A DNA stretch of 64,000 bases. Source: Chytridium lagenaria (taxonomy: Eukaryota; Chytridiomycota; Chytridiomycetes; Chytridiales; Chytridiaceae). The stretch is from NCBI GenBank assembly GCA_025449115.1, contig JAHLKC010000075.1, forward strand, positions 124,001 to 188,000, given 5' to 3'. Below the pieces are notes generated by a model. The model saw only the letters and a program-made list of their open reading frames with translations, searched no databases and was not told the origin of the DNA. Within the stretch, counting starts at the first letter, position 1; each line of letters begins with the position of its first letter. Shown piece by piece: positions 48,126 to 62,214 of the stretch. The position numbers were made by a program, and so were the translations under genes.

Positions 48126-51100
48126 ATGGACAACGACGGAGGATACACTAATATCCCTCGGAGCCCTTCTCCTGATAGCAAGTTCAGGAAGCACAAGCAT
48201 GTCGAAAAAGGGTAAGAATAATGGCGACTGACCAGCATTCTTATAACCATTTTATCCAATGTACCCAGTCTCTTTGCAACTTGGAAGCGCCAGTCCCTTT
48301 ACCTCAAGCTCTCAGCCATTGCAATCGTAATCTGTCTCACACTTGCCTTTGTGAGTAGAAAGGAGGTTGTGCAGAGTGATGCAACGGCAGGCGTCTCGGG
48401 CTGGACCAAGCCAAATGCGGCCCAAGATTCGTGCAGGAACATGAATGTGGCCAGGCCGAAAATTCCAGATTCAAGAAATGGGACGCTCGTGCTTGTTACC
48501 GGTGGAGCTGGTAAGTTTTCTACTTTTATTTCTTCTCTTCATGTTAAGTTGTTAACTTACTGACGTGTTTGGACGTGAATTTATGTATGATAAACTACCT
48601 GAATTTAACAATAGGCTTCATCGGATCGAATGTAAGAACATCTTTTTTTTACGAATATCATGGTTTAACACATGTTCATGCAGTTGGTAGACCGTCTTCT
48701 TGAATTGGGTACCGTGTAAGAATTCTCGACAACCTTTCCACTGGTTCCATCCGCAACGTCCCGATTGATAATGCCCACGTGGAGTTCATTTTTGGCGACG
48801 TTTCCAATAGTACTCTCCTGGAAATTGCAACAAAGGGTGTGGACGCCGTCTTTCACCTTGCCGCGAGGCACCGCAGAGGACCCGCTAAGACTCCTAAAGA
48901 AGCCAAGAATTTGATCGAGCAGAATGCTGTTGGCGTATTAAGTAAAAGTCCTCTTTTTTCGTTTATTAATGGGAATTAAGATGTGCTGGAGGCTGCAAGT
49001 GCTCAGAACGTCAAGAAGGTTATTTACACTAGCTCCGCGACGTCCCAAGGGAACGGGGATGTTGACCCTCAAGCTACTTTAGACCCTCGCTCTGTATCTG
49101 AGTACGAGGGTGAATTGTTTATGCGTTCATTTCACAACTCTTTCGGTCTCAACACAGGTAGATCCCCTCCGCTTTTTTGTGTTGATCAGAAATGCTAAAC
49201 ATCCTCTCCGCACAAAATAGTTGTCTTAAGACTCGACACCGTTTACGGGCCCCGCCAAACCGAAATCAGCAACCCCCTTCGCATCTCCAAAGATCTCGCT
49301 ACCCTCCACGGCGACTCCACCCACGCCTACGACTTTATCCACTCCTCCGACGTCATCGAATCCCTCGTTATTGCCGAACAATCCGACAACCTCAAAGGTG
49401 AGGTCATCGATATCGGAACCGGCGTTGGGACGCTTCTCCAAGATCTTGCGAAAAAGCTGAACCTCAATGCGACACTTTCTAATCCTTCGACGCCCGGTCA
49501 AGGGGGCTTTGTTGCGGATACTTGTAAGATGAAGGAGTTGCTTGGATTTCAGGCGAGGAGAAAGGTTGAGGAGGAGGTTGAAAAACTTGTGGAGGAAGTG
49601 AGGGGGGGAGAGATTTTTATGCAGGGATGGGTGAATGCTCCGAAGATTGTGCGGTCAGCACCTTGGATTCTGCCACAAAGGTATTAATAATAATATTTTT
49701 ATTATGGATCAAGTTTAACCTTTTCTGGCAGAGCTAAGGCACTCGCCTGGACTGGTCTTGAGGGCAACGTCAAGTCGCTTATTGAAAGTCTGGGGCCTCA
49801 CGACCATACCGTCAGTTTAACCCTCTGGAGAGATGAGCCAAGGTAACTTTCCTAATTCTCCCCACCTCCTCACATTCTTTTTTTTTTTTCAGACTCGTAG
49901 CCATGAACCACATCTCCTCTATGGTTTTGCGCGGCCACGCCCACGCCTACATAGTTGGAGCATCCGGATCAAGCCTTCATGAATGTCAAAAGCTGAACCT
50001 TCCTTGCTGGGACGTCTCTTTCGAAAACGGCAATGGTACGCAAACCAAGTTTAAGTTGATCTTGAGCCTTTTAAAGTCTGGGTATACTGTGCACCTTAGC
50101 GACATGTATGGATCTCCTTGTTATAAAAATTGACGAGTTTATAGCAACACGGCGTATCAGGGAAGCATTCAGGATGCTTATTCCAAGTTTGGAAACGCTG
50201 ATTTGGTCGTAAAGCAAAACGTGAGTGTTTTGTTTCTTTGTCAACAATCATAAAATCTAACTGGTATTCTAGATCGATTCCTCATTCCAAGTTCAGTCTG
50301 ACAATGCCTTTATCAAGTCCAACTCTCGTACGATTCGTCTTTTTGAGTCCCTTTCCGATAACACCAACAACGAGGGTCTCTTTGAATCTATCCGCCGCAC
50401 TTCTTCCGATAAATGGGCAGCCTGCTTCGACGAACAACAATGCTCCAACATTAGCGACAAAGACCAGGCCTCCGTCGCATTCTACCTCAACCCCATGCAG
50501 TGCACCCCAAGCCTGTTCCCCCGGGGAAAGAGGAGGACAGATACCTCCTTGTGCCTGCCTGCTATGAGATAAACAACAAGAAAATGACGATCGTCAACCC
50601 CTCTGCCTGGGTCATCAGAGAATGCGTCGACCAAGCCAAAGAATGCAGTCTCCAACAAACTATCCCGAAAAACTGGTCGCGTGGAAAGACGGACAACGGG
50701 TCATCGTCATTCGCTATCTCGTGGACTCCCAGCTACCTCGCTGATATTAGCGTTAAGAAGCTATTAGAGGCTCCATGGCTTGCACCCAAGAGACAAAAAA
50801 TCTTCCCGTGGCAAGGACTTCATAATAACTTGGAGGGCTTGTTGAAGGCACAGGCAAAGGAGGGCCGAATCAGTATCACGTATTATAACAAGAAGTTCTG
50901 GAAGATTGCAACGAATTGCTTGCATTCTATGGTGAAGTACGGAAAGTCCCCTAACCATATGATCGCTTCACGTAAGTGATGTATTCGTTACCGTGTTTTT
51001 ACCTCCGGTCTTTTATTAAATGAAAGGATTCATATTAATCTTCTTCTTTTAATATAGTTGACTCGGAGACGATGGAGAACTGCATGGACTTAAACTTACC

Positions 51101-52048
51101 GTGTTTCAACGGATCCATGTTGACGTGGAAAAACTTTGACGAGGGATACACTTGGACCGAGATCCACTGGCTCAAGCCCATCCTCACCAGCCGTGTCCTG
51201 TCTCTCGGCTACACCATCCACTTTGGTGACACTGATATCGTAAGTTCCATATCATATCGCCAAAAGTATCACTAACATTTACACTAGACCTACATTCGTG
51301 ACATCTGGGGTTCCTACTCTGCTCTCCAAAACCGCACTGGCGTCGACCTTATTGCTACAGACGATCAACCCTACTCGCCCCTGAATACTGGCAACGTCTA
51401 CGCCCTCCCCACCTACCGCACAAAAGCCCTGTACCACAACTACGTCACTCTGGGTATGGAACGTCCCACCGCAAACGATCAATATCTCTTCCATGAATTC
51501 CAACACAAAAACTTCAAGATCTGTAAAACCCGCGCCGCATGCACGGAAATTCGAAAAGTCCACTCAAAAGAGCTCATGGCATCTATCTTTATCCTGCCAA
51601 CCCCTCATAGCGGCTGTTGGTCTGACGGTCTTGAGAACCCGGCCGACTTTGAGGAATACATGTGCAAGAGTCACGCTGAGAACTTTTTATACGAGCATGC
51701 AGCTGTAAAGGGTCGAATGAGAACAAGTTCAAATATTTGAAAGACTTCCAAATGGTTCTTGATGAAGGATTGCGATAAGGAGTTTGATTGCCCGATGGTG
51801 CCAGTGTCATGGTTGGGGGAGAAGCATAAGTTTTTGCCGTGTGGACCGGAGAAGACGTGAATACGTTCCCGAGTGACTATGAGCAAGCGTTGAAGCAAGA
51901 GAAAGAAGAATAGGAGAGGGAAGAGAGGGAAAAGTTGGAGAAGGAGAAGGAGGAGAGAGAAAAGAAGGAACGAGAAGCCAGGGAGAAAAAGGAGAGGGAA
52001 GAAAAAGAGAAGAAGGAGCGGGAGAATAAGGAGAGCAAGGATAATTAA
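48126..52048 (+). CDS. Golgi-type fusion: sugar-nucleotide epimerase (SDR) plus two PF03407-like glycosyltransferase domains, copy 1
   Basis: ATG 48126 (MDNDGGYTNIPRSPSPDSKF) opens a cytosolic tail, then a membrane anchor (LSAIAIVICLTLAFV, about 48310-48350), a type II topology. From 48480 the NAD-binding motif LVTGGAG-FIGSN (intron inside) and VRILDNLSTGSIRN mark an extended SDR of the GalE type. VFHLAAR, VIYTSSAT, LRLDTVYGPR and HAYDFIHSSDVIESL follow. After about 49735 a first transferase-like region lacks an obvious DxD (SSLHECQKLNLPCWDVSF; DQASVAFYLNPMQCTPS). From about 51060 a second one is complete: CMDLNLPCFNGS, LKPILTSRVLSLGY, GDTDIVYIRD carrying DxD, LIATDDQPYSPLNTGN and PTANDQYLFHEF. 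In-frame TAG at 51911-51913 precedes a Lys/Glu tail to TAA 52046. Frame slips near 48712, 50515 and 51715 look like indels. Confidence 0.75.
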
Positions 52049-52473
52049 TCTGAGGAACATGATAATAAGGAGAAATATGTTAATGGCGGACAGTCGTCAC
52101 TTTAAATAAATGATTGCTCAATTTTCATCTGTGCACATACCGCACGCTCATTGTTACTTTATAAATTTAAAGCTGTTTGAGCGCATGTTATTAAACCCAC
52201 CACTGCGCCACGCGCTTCTCTTTTACCAAAGACCACACTTTACCAAAGACACGCCAAATGCGCATCACAACTATTTAATTTGGTATGTATCCGTCGCAGG
52301 AAAAAAACAATTCAATTGTTACCTGTTAATAAACAACAACAAAAGGTGACAATTCGTTGTAAACATTTGCGTTTATTTATTTCACAGAAGTCTTCATTCT
52401 CTCCTTCAACACTCCTCATACACCCACATACTAATCTCAGAACAAACACATTCATCCAAAACTCGTTCAAGCC
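52049..52473. other. spacer between tandem paralogues
   Basis: Noncoding spacer that includes the presumed promoter of copy 2. The sequence just before both start codons is similar. Nothing else seen. Confidence 0.45.
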
Positions 52474-55400
52474 ATGGATAACGATGGAGGATACCATTAG
52501 TGTCCCCCCCGAAGCCCTTCTCCCAGACGGCAAGTTTAGGAAGCACAAGCACATCGAAAAGGGGTAAGAACGAGCAGCGACCGATCAATATACTTACAAC
52601 CACTATTTCCAACGCAGTCTCCTCGCGACTTGGAAACGTCAATCGTTTTCTTAAAACTTGCAGCCATCACACTTATTATCTGTCTCACACTTGCGTTTGT
52701 GAGCAGAAGGGAGAATGTGCAAAGTGATGCAACGGCAAGTGCCTCGGGCTTGACGAAGACAAAGGGGAACCAAGACTCGTGCAGTAACATGGATGTGGCA
52801 ATTCCAAAGATTCCAGATTCGAGAAATGGGACTCTCGTTCTTGTTACCGGGGGAGCTGGTGAGTTTCTTCTATTTGTACTCCAATATTGATGAAGGCTTC
52901 TGATGGTTGTGATCTCACTCTCTACATGAAAATAACAGGCTTCGTCGGATCGAATGTAAGTACATTTTACCAATATCATTCTTGTTTAACACATATTCAT
53001 GTAGTTGGTAGACCGTCTTCTTAGTTTGGGGTACCGAGTTAGAATTCTCGACAACCTCACCTCTGGTTCCATCCGCAACGTTCCCATCGAAGACGATAGA
53101 GTTGACCTCATTGTTGGCGATGTATCAAACCTTCAAACTGTTCAAACTGCCATCAAAGGTGTTGAAATTGTCTTCCACCTTGCTGCGCAAAGGCGAGGTG
53201 CAGTTTCGGATCCACATGAGATCAGAAAGCTTATTGAATCTCACACCCAGGGGATATGGAGTAAGTTTTCATTTGTTTTGACTTTGTTCTCTCTGGTATA
53301 GCCTTGCTGACTTTTATCCGAAAGATGTTATGGAGACGGCCAAGCTGAACGGCGTGTCTCGAGTCATCTACACAAGTACCTTTTTGTCACATGGTAGACA
53401 TAGTGGTGACGCTCACATTGTGTCCGAATCTGGCAGCGAATATCTTATCAAGTCTCTTCATCCTTGTCAATATTCCTACAGTACTTGAGTCTTATACTTT
53501 TATCGACATCTAAAATATTACAGTCTGTTGAGGCTCGCTTCAGTTTATGGCCCTCGCAGGACGATCGCGGCGTCCTACACCTCGACAAACTCCCTGGATC
53601 ATACATCGGTGACGCTAATAATGCTTATGACTTCATCCACGTCCATGATGTTGTCGAAGGTATCATTCTTGCCGCTCAAAAGCTTGATCTCAACGGTGAT
53701 CCATCGACCTTGGTACTGGCTCTGGGGTTCGGCTTACGGAACTTGCAAGCAAATTTGCCTTGACACCCTCCTCCACTGTTTTCCACTCTGATGAGGCTGC
53801 TGGATTTATTGCCGATACTTGTAAGATGAAGGAGGTATTAGAGTATGCCCCCCCAAAAGAAGATCTTTGAGGAGATCCGAAGCTGTTGGAGGCAATTAAA
53901 AAGGGTAATGCTGCTGTACAGCCGTGGTTTAGCATTAAAATGATGCGATCGACACCATGGCTTCTTCCCCGCGGGTATGCTCCTTCCTTCTGTCATTGCC
54001 TTTCCTTCTTGGAGGAGTTTTTAATATCGGAACTTAGGAGGCGGCATCTTCTTCCGTGGATGGCTTAGACGGTAAACTCGACAAGCTCATCGAACGCCTC
54101 AGCCCGGAGGATAATTTGTTAAATCTTGTTATCTGGAACAACGAGCCGAGGTAAAATTTATCTACTGTCCATAATTAAAATGATGAAAAAAGGATATCGC
54201 TGCTGAACCATGTTTACTCATTGGTGGCCAAGGGAAAGGCAGCGGCCTACATTGTCGCGGCTACGGGTCCAAACCTCCATGAGTGTCTTCAACTGAATCT
54301 TCCTTGCTGGGACATCACAGCTGAGGAGGAGAAGTTCACCAAGACTCGTCTTATGGCTCATCTCGCAACCATTTTGTTGAAAAGGGACATAATGTGCATC
54401 TTGGAGAAGTGTAAGAAGAATCTTTTTTTTTTTAGTTCCAATTTGACTTGGCTTATTAAACACAAAATATTTTTTCAGGCACTCCATCTATCAAGGCAGT
54501 GTTTTGACTTCATACGTGCGGTTGAAAAACGCCAACGTTATCCTCAAGCAAAATGTAAGCTTTGTATCTATTGAATTTATTGGCGTCACCAGAGCCTCCA
54601 TCGTAAGCAATATGACTGATTTCTCTCCATAGATTGACTCAATTTACCAAGTACACACCGAAAATGCCTTCATCAAATCCAACCGCCACACTATAGAGAT
54701 GTTCGAATCTCTCTCCAAGCATGCTACCGAAGAAGGCCTCTTTGAGTCCCTACACACCGTAGATGGAACTTGGGGTTTCTGTTTTGACCCCCAAGGTTGC
54801 TCTGAAGTAAACTCCAAAGACCAGCAGGCGTCGTTGGCACTTTACCTTAACCCTATGCAATGCACTCCAAGTTTGTTTAATGCATGGCAACAAGAGGACC
54901 GATACTTCCTTAGGGCATCTTGCCTTGAGATTGAAGGCGATCAATTGAATTTAGGTGTCGCGAAGGGATGGCTTCTTCGTCAATGCGCCGATAGAACAGA
55001 CAGCTGTAGCCTCAGGAAGAAGTCCCTCTTGAATGGCTTCAGCCCCCAAGCAATATTCGTGAATTTGGCCCCCATGGCGATGATCCGTACTTTATCGTTA
55101 ACTGTCCCCGGCCTACCTTACTGACGTCACTGTTCAAAAATTCCTTGAGGCTCCTTGGTTAGCTCCTCGCAGGCAGAAAATGTTCCACTGGCAAGGACAT
55201 CACAACAACTTTGAAGAGCTCTCAGTATCCAATCTATCTCAAAGCGAGTCAGTTTGATTTACTTAACAAGGGATTCTGGAAGGTTGCTGCAAACTGTCTT
55301 CACTCCATGGTGAAATATGGTAACGGCCCCAATCATATCATCGCTGCTCGTGAGTATGAGTCGTATTTCTCTTCACAACCTCCGCCTCCCTCTAACTACA

Positions 55401-56304
55401 ATTGTACTATGAATATACAGTTGACACGGCTACGCTTGAGCATTGCGTCGATAAAAACCTTCCATGGTATGTATTTTTAGGATACGAAATCGAGCTTTTG
55501 GAATGACCTATACATTATAGTGTAAACGGATCGTCTTTGACTTTCCATGACTTTGACAAGGGATACAGCTGGAACGAAATGCATGGCTCAAGCCAGCTTT
55601 AGCGAACTACGCTGTGAACCTCGGTATATTGTGCACGCGGCGACGCCGACATTGTAAGTCGAGACTTTACAAGCGTTGAAAATCATTTTTAACAATTTGG
55701 AAAGTCATACGTTAGGGATATCTGGGCGTCCTATCTTCCCCTTCAAGAGAGGACTGGTGCTGATCTTATCGCTACGGACGACAGGCCCTACTCGCCCCTT
55801 AACACTGGAAACGTCCTCCTCATGCCCACTTTCCGCACCCAGGCTCTTTACCACAACTACGTCACTCTTGGCCTTCAACGCCCCACTGCAAACGATCAAT
55901 ACCTCTTCCACGAGTTCCAGTGGAAAAACTTTAAAATCTGCAAAACAAAGGCTGAATGTGACGATATTCACAAATATCACGGGAAAGAAATCATGGCCGC
56001 CATCTTTATCCTCCCCACCCCCCACAGCGGATGTTTCTGGGATGGACTGCAAAACCCTGACGGTATTGATAAGTACATTTGTGAGACGCATGCCGAACAG
56101 TTTTTGTATGAACATGGGGCTTGTCGTGGCGGGGAGAAGTATGAGTGGTTGAGGGATTATGGCACATACTTCCTGGAGGAGTGTGGTAACAGAGAGGATT
56201 GCCCTTACGTTCCTAAATCTTGGCTCGGGCAGAAACATCGTTTCTTGCCATGTGGACCTAAGACGTCGTGGAACATTTTCCCTAGCGACAACCCAAAACA
56301 ATGA
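52474..56304 (+). CDS. Golgi-type fusion: sugar-nucleotide epimerase (SDR) plus two PF03407-like glycosyltransferase domains, copy 2
   Basis: Tandem paralogue of the preceding gene, with the same order of parts. The start is ATG 52474 with a cytosolic tail KFRKHKHIEKG, followed by an anchor (LAAITLIICLTLAFVS, about 52655-52705). The SDR shows VTGGAG-FVGSN, YRVRILDNLTSGSIRNVPIE, VFHLAAQRRGA, VIYTSTFLSHG, SVYGPRRTI and NAYDFIHVHDVVEGI. The first transferase-like region reads PNLHECLQLNLPCWDI and ASLALYLNPMQCTPSLF. The second has a GDAD motif (about 55640-55655, after restoring one G), DLIATDDRPYSPLNTGN and PTANDQYLFHEFQWKN. It ends FPSDNPKQ at TGA 56302-56304, without the charged tail of copy 1. 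At least eight frame slips (for example near 52490, 52640, 53500, 53750, 55080 and 55630) exceed those of copy 1, so loss of function is possible, though sequence error remains likely. Confidence 0.7.
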
Positions 56305-56790
56305 AAACGTTATTGAATTTAAATAAATAGCCAATATTGCTAGTGTGTTATAAAAGCTATCAAAAAGAGTTTTTTGCAAAGCTTATGGGCGTACCGAATA
56401 AGAGGGGCTGTAGTTTGGCTTAGGTGGTTAGGTAGAGCGCTAATTCCAAATCCCTAAAAATGCTAACCAACGAAGTGAAGCCTGATTTTGGCTCAACCAA
56501 AAGCCAATGCTCGTCGATGCTTCGTCGATGGCCAAATGAATCCCAAATTCCCAATAGCCCGAATGTGGTTTGGTGAGGTGCGTCATTTCATCCTTTTTTG
56601 ACGTTGTTTGTTTACGCGGATTTTCCAACAATTGCCATAAACAAACAAGATACATATATGGCTTATGCCCCTAAACATGCCTTCTGGGCATACACATTAA
56701 AACTGAAGCCATTCAGCTTACGCAGTCATAGTTTTATTTGACATCTGAACCAGCAATACACCCTCAACCATCGCCATCATCACTGACAAG
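56305..56790. other. intergenic region
   Basis: Separates copy 2 from the transporter fusion. A stretch at about 56409-56450 resembles a tRNA D-arm but has no matching acceptor or T arm. No gene supported. Confidence 0.45.
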
Positions 56791-59036
56791 ATGACTGCAT
56801 CCAAGAGTGACAACGACGAAGCAACCCTTCCGTTGACCAACGATGCTCCGAAGGATACACCTACACGGACTGTGCATCCTGCCGTCTACATCTCTGTCTG
56901 GATCTTCTTCTCAAGCGCCACCATCCTCTTCAACAAGTGGATTCTGCACACCCTCAACTTTCGTGAGTGGCTTCTCGCTTTTTTTTTGTTACGTCCTGAA
57001 TCCTGCTGAAAACCTAACTCGCCGTCTTTCACAGCCTACCCCATCTTCCTCACAACATGTCACCTCATCTTTGCTACCATTGCGACACGTCTTTTGAGCA
57101 AGACTACCAGCCTTCTTAACGGTATCGCCGACGTCAAGATGAACTGGGAAATTTACATGAAGGCTGTTGTCCCCATCGGTCTTTGCTTCTCTCTCAGCTT
57201 GGTGTTCTCCAACTACGCCTACCTCTACCTCTCTGTCGCCTACATCCAAATGCTCAAGGTAACTTGCATTTGTTTACGTCAGCAAGATATTGACAGCTCT
57301 CTGTCCATAGGCAACCACCCCCGTGGCAGTCTTGCTCGCTGGTTACCTTCTCCGCGTTGAAAAGTACGACCCCGTCATTCTTGGCAAGGTCAGCATCATC
57401 GTCGTCGGTGTGATGATCGCGTCCTACGGCGAGTTTGAGTTTGTCCTCATCGGGGTGATTCTCCAGAGCTTGGGTATCGCTGCCGAAGCTACACGGCTTG
57501 TTCTCGTCCAGCAGCTCTTGAAGGGATACAACATGGATCCCCTAGTCTCTCTTTACTACTTTGCTCCGGTGAGTATAATCTATTTATAATCATTCTAATG
57601 AAATTAGGTCTGTGCTGTTATGAACGCTGTGGCGTTTGCATTTGTCGAAAGCTCTTCATTCACTTTTGCAGCTTTTGGCAACGTCGGGTTTCCCATTTTG
57701 ATCATCAACTGCACCATCGCCTTCTTGTTGAACGTGGCCGTGGTCTTTTTGGTAAGCGACATTAAGCCACAAGGTGTTTGTTTTAACATCTACATTTTAC
57801 AGATTGGAAAGACTTCGTCTCTCGTCATGTGTCTCTCAGGTGTCTTGAAGGACATTATTCTCGTTGTGGCTTCCGTTCTCATTTGGTGGACCACTGTCAC
57901 TCGCCTCCAAATGGCTGGTTATGCTACCGCACTCGCTGGTCTTGTTTGGTACAAGCAACCCAACATTGATCGCCGGCGCCTCATTATTGGCTGGGCCGTC
58001 GTTGTCGGACTTGTTGCTCTTAGCTCATTGCACGATGTTTCATGGAACGCGTCGTCCTTCACACCTAGCTACCCCACCAAGATTTTCTCAAGCATCAAGT
58101 CATCCAGTGGTTTGGATACAATCTGTTGGCATCGTTATCAGTCACATCAGTGAAGACAAGACAGTTCTTTCCAACATCGTTCAGGCTTTGAAGCAAGTTG
58201 AGTATGTCAAGAAGAACCCTGGCATTGTGACCGTATTTGAGGCAAAACGAGACGAGGTTTCAACACTCAAGTCTCTCCTCAAGCTGATGATATCATTACG
58301 TTGGGTGCGGGCTGGTGGTCACCTGGTGCTTACCTGCATTACATCTCTACTCGCTACGCTGAGCTTCCCGACAAGATCATCTTTATCCGTGGTGACTCAA
58401 ATGGTATCCTCGAGGCTCCTCATGACCGGTGCCACTTGAGCAACGAGATGGACAAACGTCTTCAACAGCTGAACGCTGCCCACTGGGTTCATGCCCCTTG
58501 GTCGCACTTCGGTGAAGAAGTTTAACGACAACGACATTGAAAAGTCTCGTATTCGTGAGATCTTTAGCATGATTCATCTTCAGGTCGCTCCATCACACTT
58601 TACGGTATGTTCAAGAGTGGATATGTTGGTAATGACTGATGATATTGTTTTCTGTATTAGTTTACGGATGACAGTCAGTTATTGTCAGCAGCAAGAGGAT
58701 TCGTCTTACGCCCCAAAAAAGTGTTTACCCACCTTAGCGAGATGCTCCAGGTAAACCACTACGTCTTCTTTATCGAAAAAAGATATTGGTTTTCCATGTA
58801 TTATTAGTCTCTGACGATGCACCAACAGGTTCCTCAGGACCACTTTTTCCTCGGAAGGCACTCACTCGTCACCCGAGCACCCGTCATTCGCGCGCTCGGT
58901 CGATTCTTCGTACCCCATCATGTTCTACTGCTGGGACTCGTCATTGCACGAGAGTTGCACGAAGGATGACGGTGACTGCAAGTGCGATGATGCTCGTCTC
59001 AACCGTCGCTACGACGACTACATCCTGTCAGAGTAA
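56791..59036 (+). CDS. nucleotide-sugar-transporter-like (TPT/DMT) protein fused to a DUF3431-like domain, copy A
   Basis: ATG 56791; exons 56791-56962, 57035-57258, 57311-57568, 57608-57751, 57803-58614, 58661-58750 and 58829-59036. The first 340 or so residues form about ten membrane helices typical of the TPT/SLC35 family: VYISVWIFFSSATILFNKWI, FPYPIFLTTCHL, LSVAYIQMLKATTPVAVLLA, IIVVGVMIASYGEFEFV, EATRLVLVQQLLKGYNMDPL and YATALAGLVWYKQP. These proteins exchange nucleotide sugars or sugar phosphates across Golgi membranes. Instead of a short tail, a further 300 residues follow, containing VGIVISHISEDKTVLS, AYLHYISTRYAELPDKIIFI and, in copy B, SQFIVSSKRIRLTPQ, which resemble DUF3431. Compared with copy B, this copy carries about ten one- or two-base indels after 58119, so its C-terminal domain is disrupted or poorly sequenced. 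Confidence 0.75.
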
Positions 59037-61607
<2,571 letters not shown>

Positions 61608-62214
61608 GACGGCCAAGCTGTAATGTTTCGCAAGAGTCGTATTGAGCTGGCTTTCTCGAGGATTCTGTTTTTCTTTCTATCTTTTTTATTCTTCTCTCGC
61701 TTTGAAGAATGAAAGTTATTTATTTGTATTGGCTTTGAATGTTTGATACGAGAAAAATGCTTAAGCTATGTTTTCATCTTTAATATAACGTAATCAACAA
61801 CATTTTAACGAACTCACATTTCAATTATAAAATGATAAAAGATAACATACAACCCTTCCGTCCTTTCAGATCAATTTTCGCGTGCATATATAAAATTTAG
61901 GAAGAAGATTTATGTTTCTCGATGTATAAGAATGCTTGGACAAATTCAGAACTCATAGCATTCATATATTCGTATGCAGAGTCCAAGAAAAGAACCACAG
62001 CAATAAAGCTTTTACATACTCTAAGATTCTCAATTTTAAGTTATATACACTTGAGTCAGAGGTGTCCTTGTAGGTTTCCAACGTATTGTCCGAAAGGTTC
62101 TATAATGACCAAATAGTCTCCAGCTTCATCAGAACAAGACAAATGCACAAGGACTCAGCTTCCAGAGCTTATATAACTTTTATTCACAAAAAATACGAAA
62201 AAGGCATTCACATC
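61608..62214. other. intergenic region between convergent genes
   Basis: AT-rich 3' flank of the mutase gene, then from about 62125 the right arm of the inverted repeat begins with the 3' flank of transporter copy B. No gene seen. Confidence 0.5.

Noticed and set aside
52474..56304. Copy 2 of the epimerase-transferase gene as a pseudogene
   Set aside because: It has many frame slips, but homology resumes after each, key motifs are kept, and at least some slips are homopolymer-type like those in genes that must be functional; the pseudogene label is not justified from sequence alone.
56405..56480. tRNA-like D-arm sequence (GGTGGTTAGGTAGAGCGC)
   Set aside because: No B-box GGTTCGAATCC, no matching acceptor stem and no plausible anticodon arm could be found.
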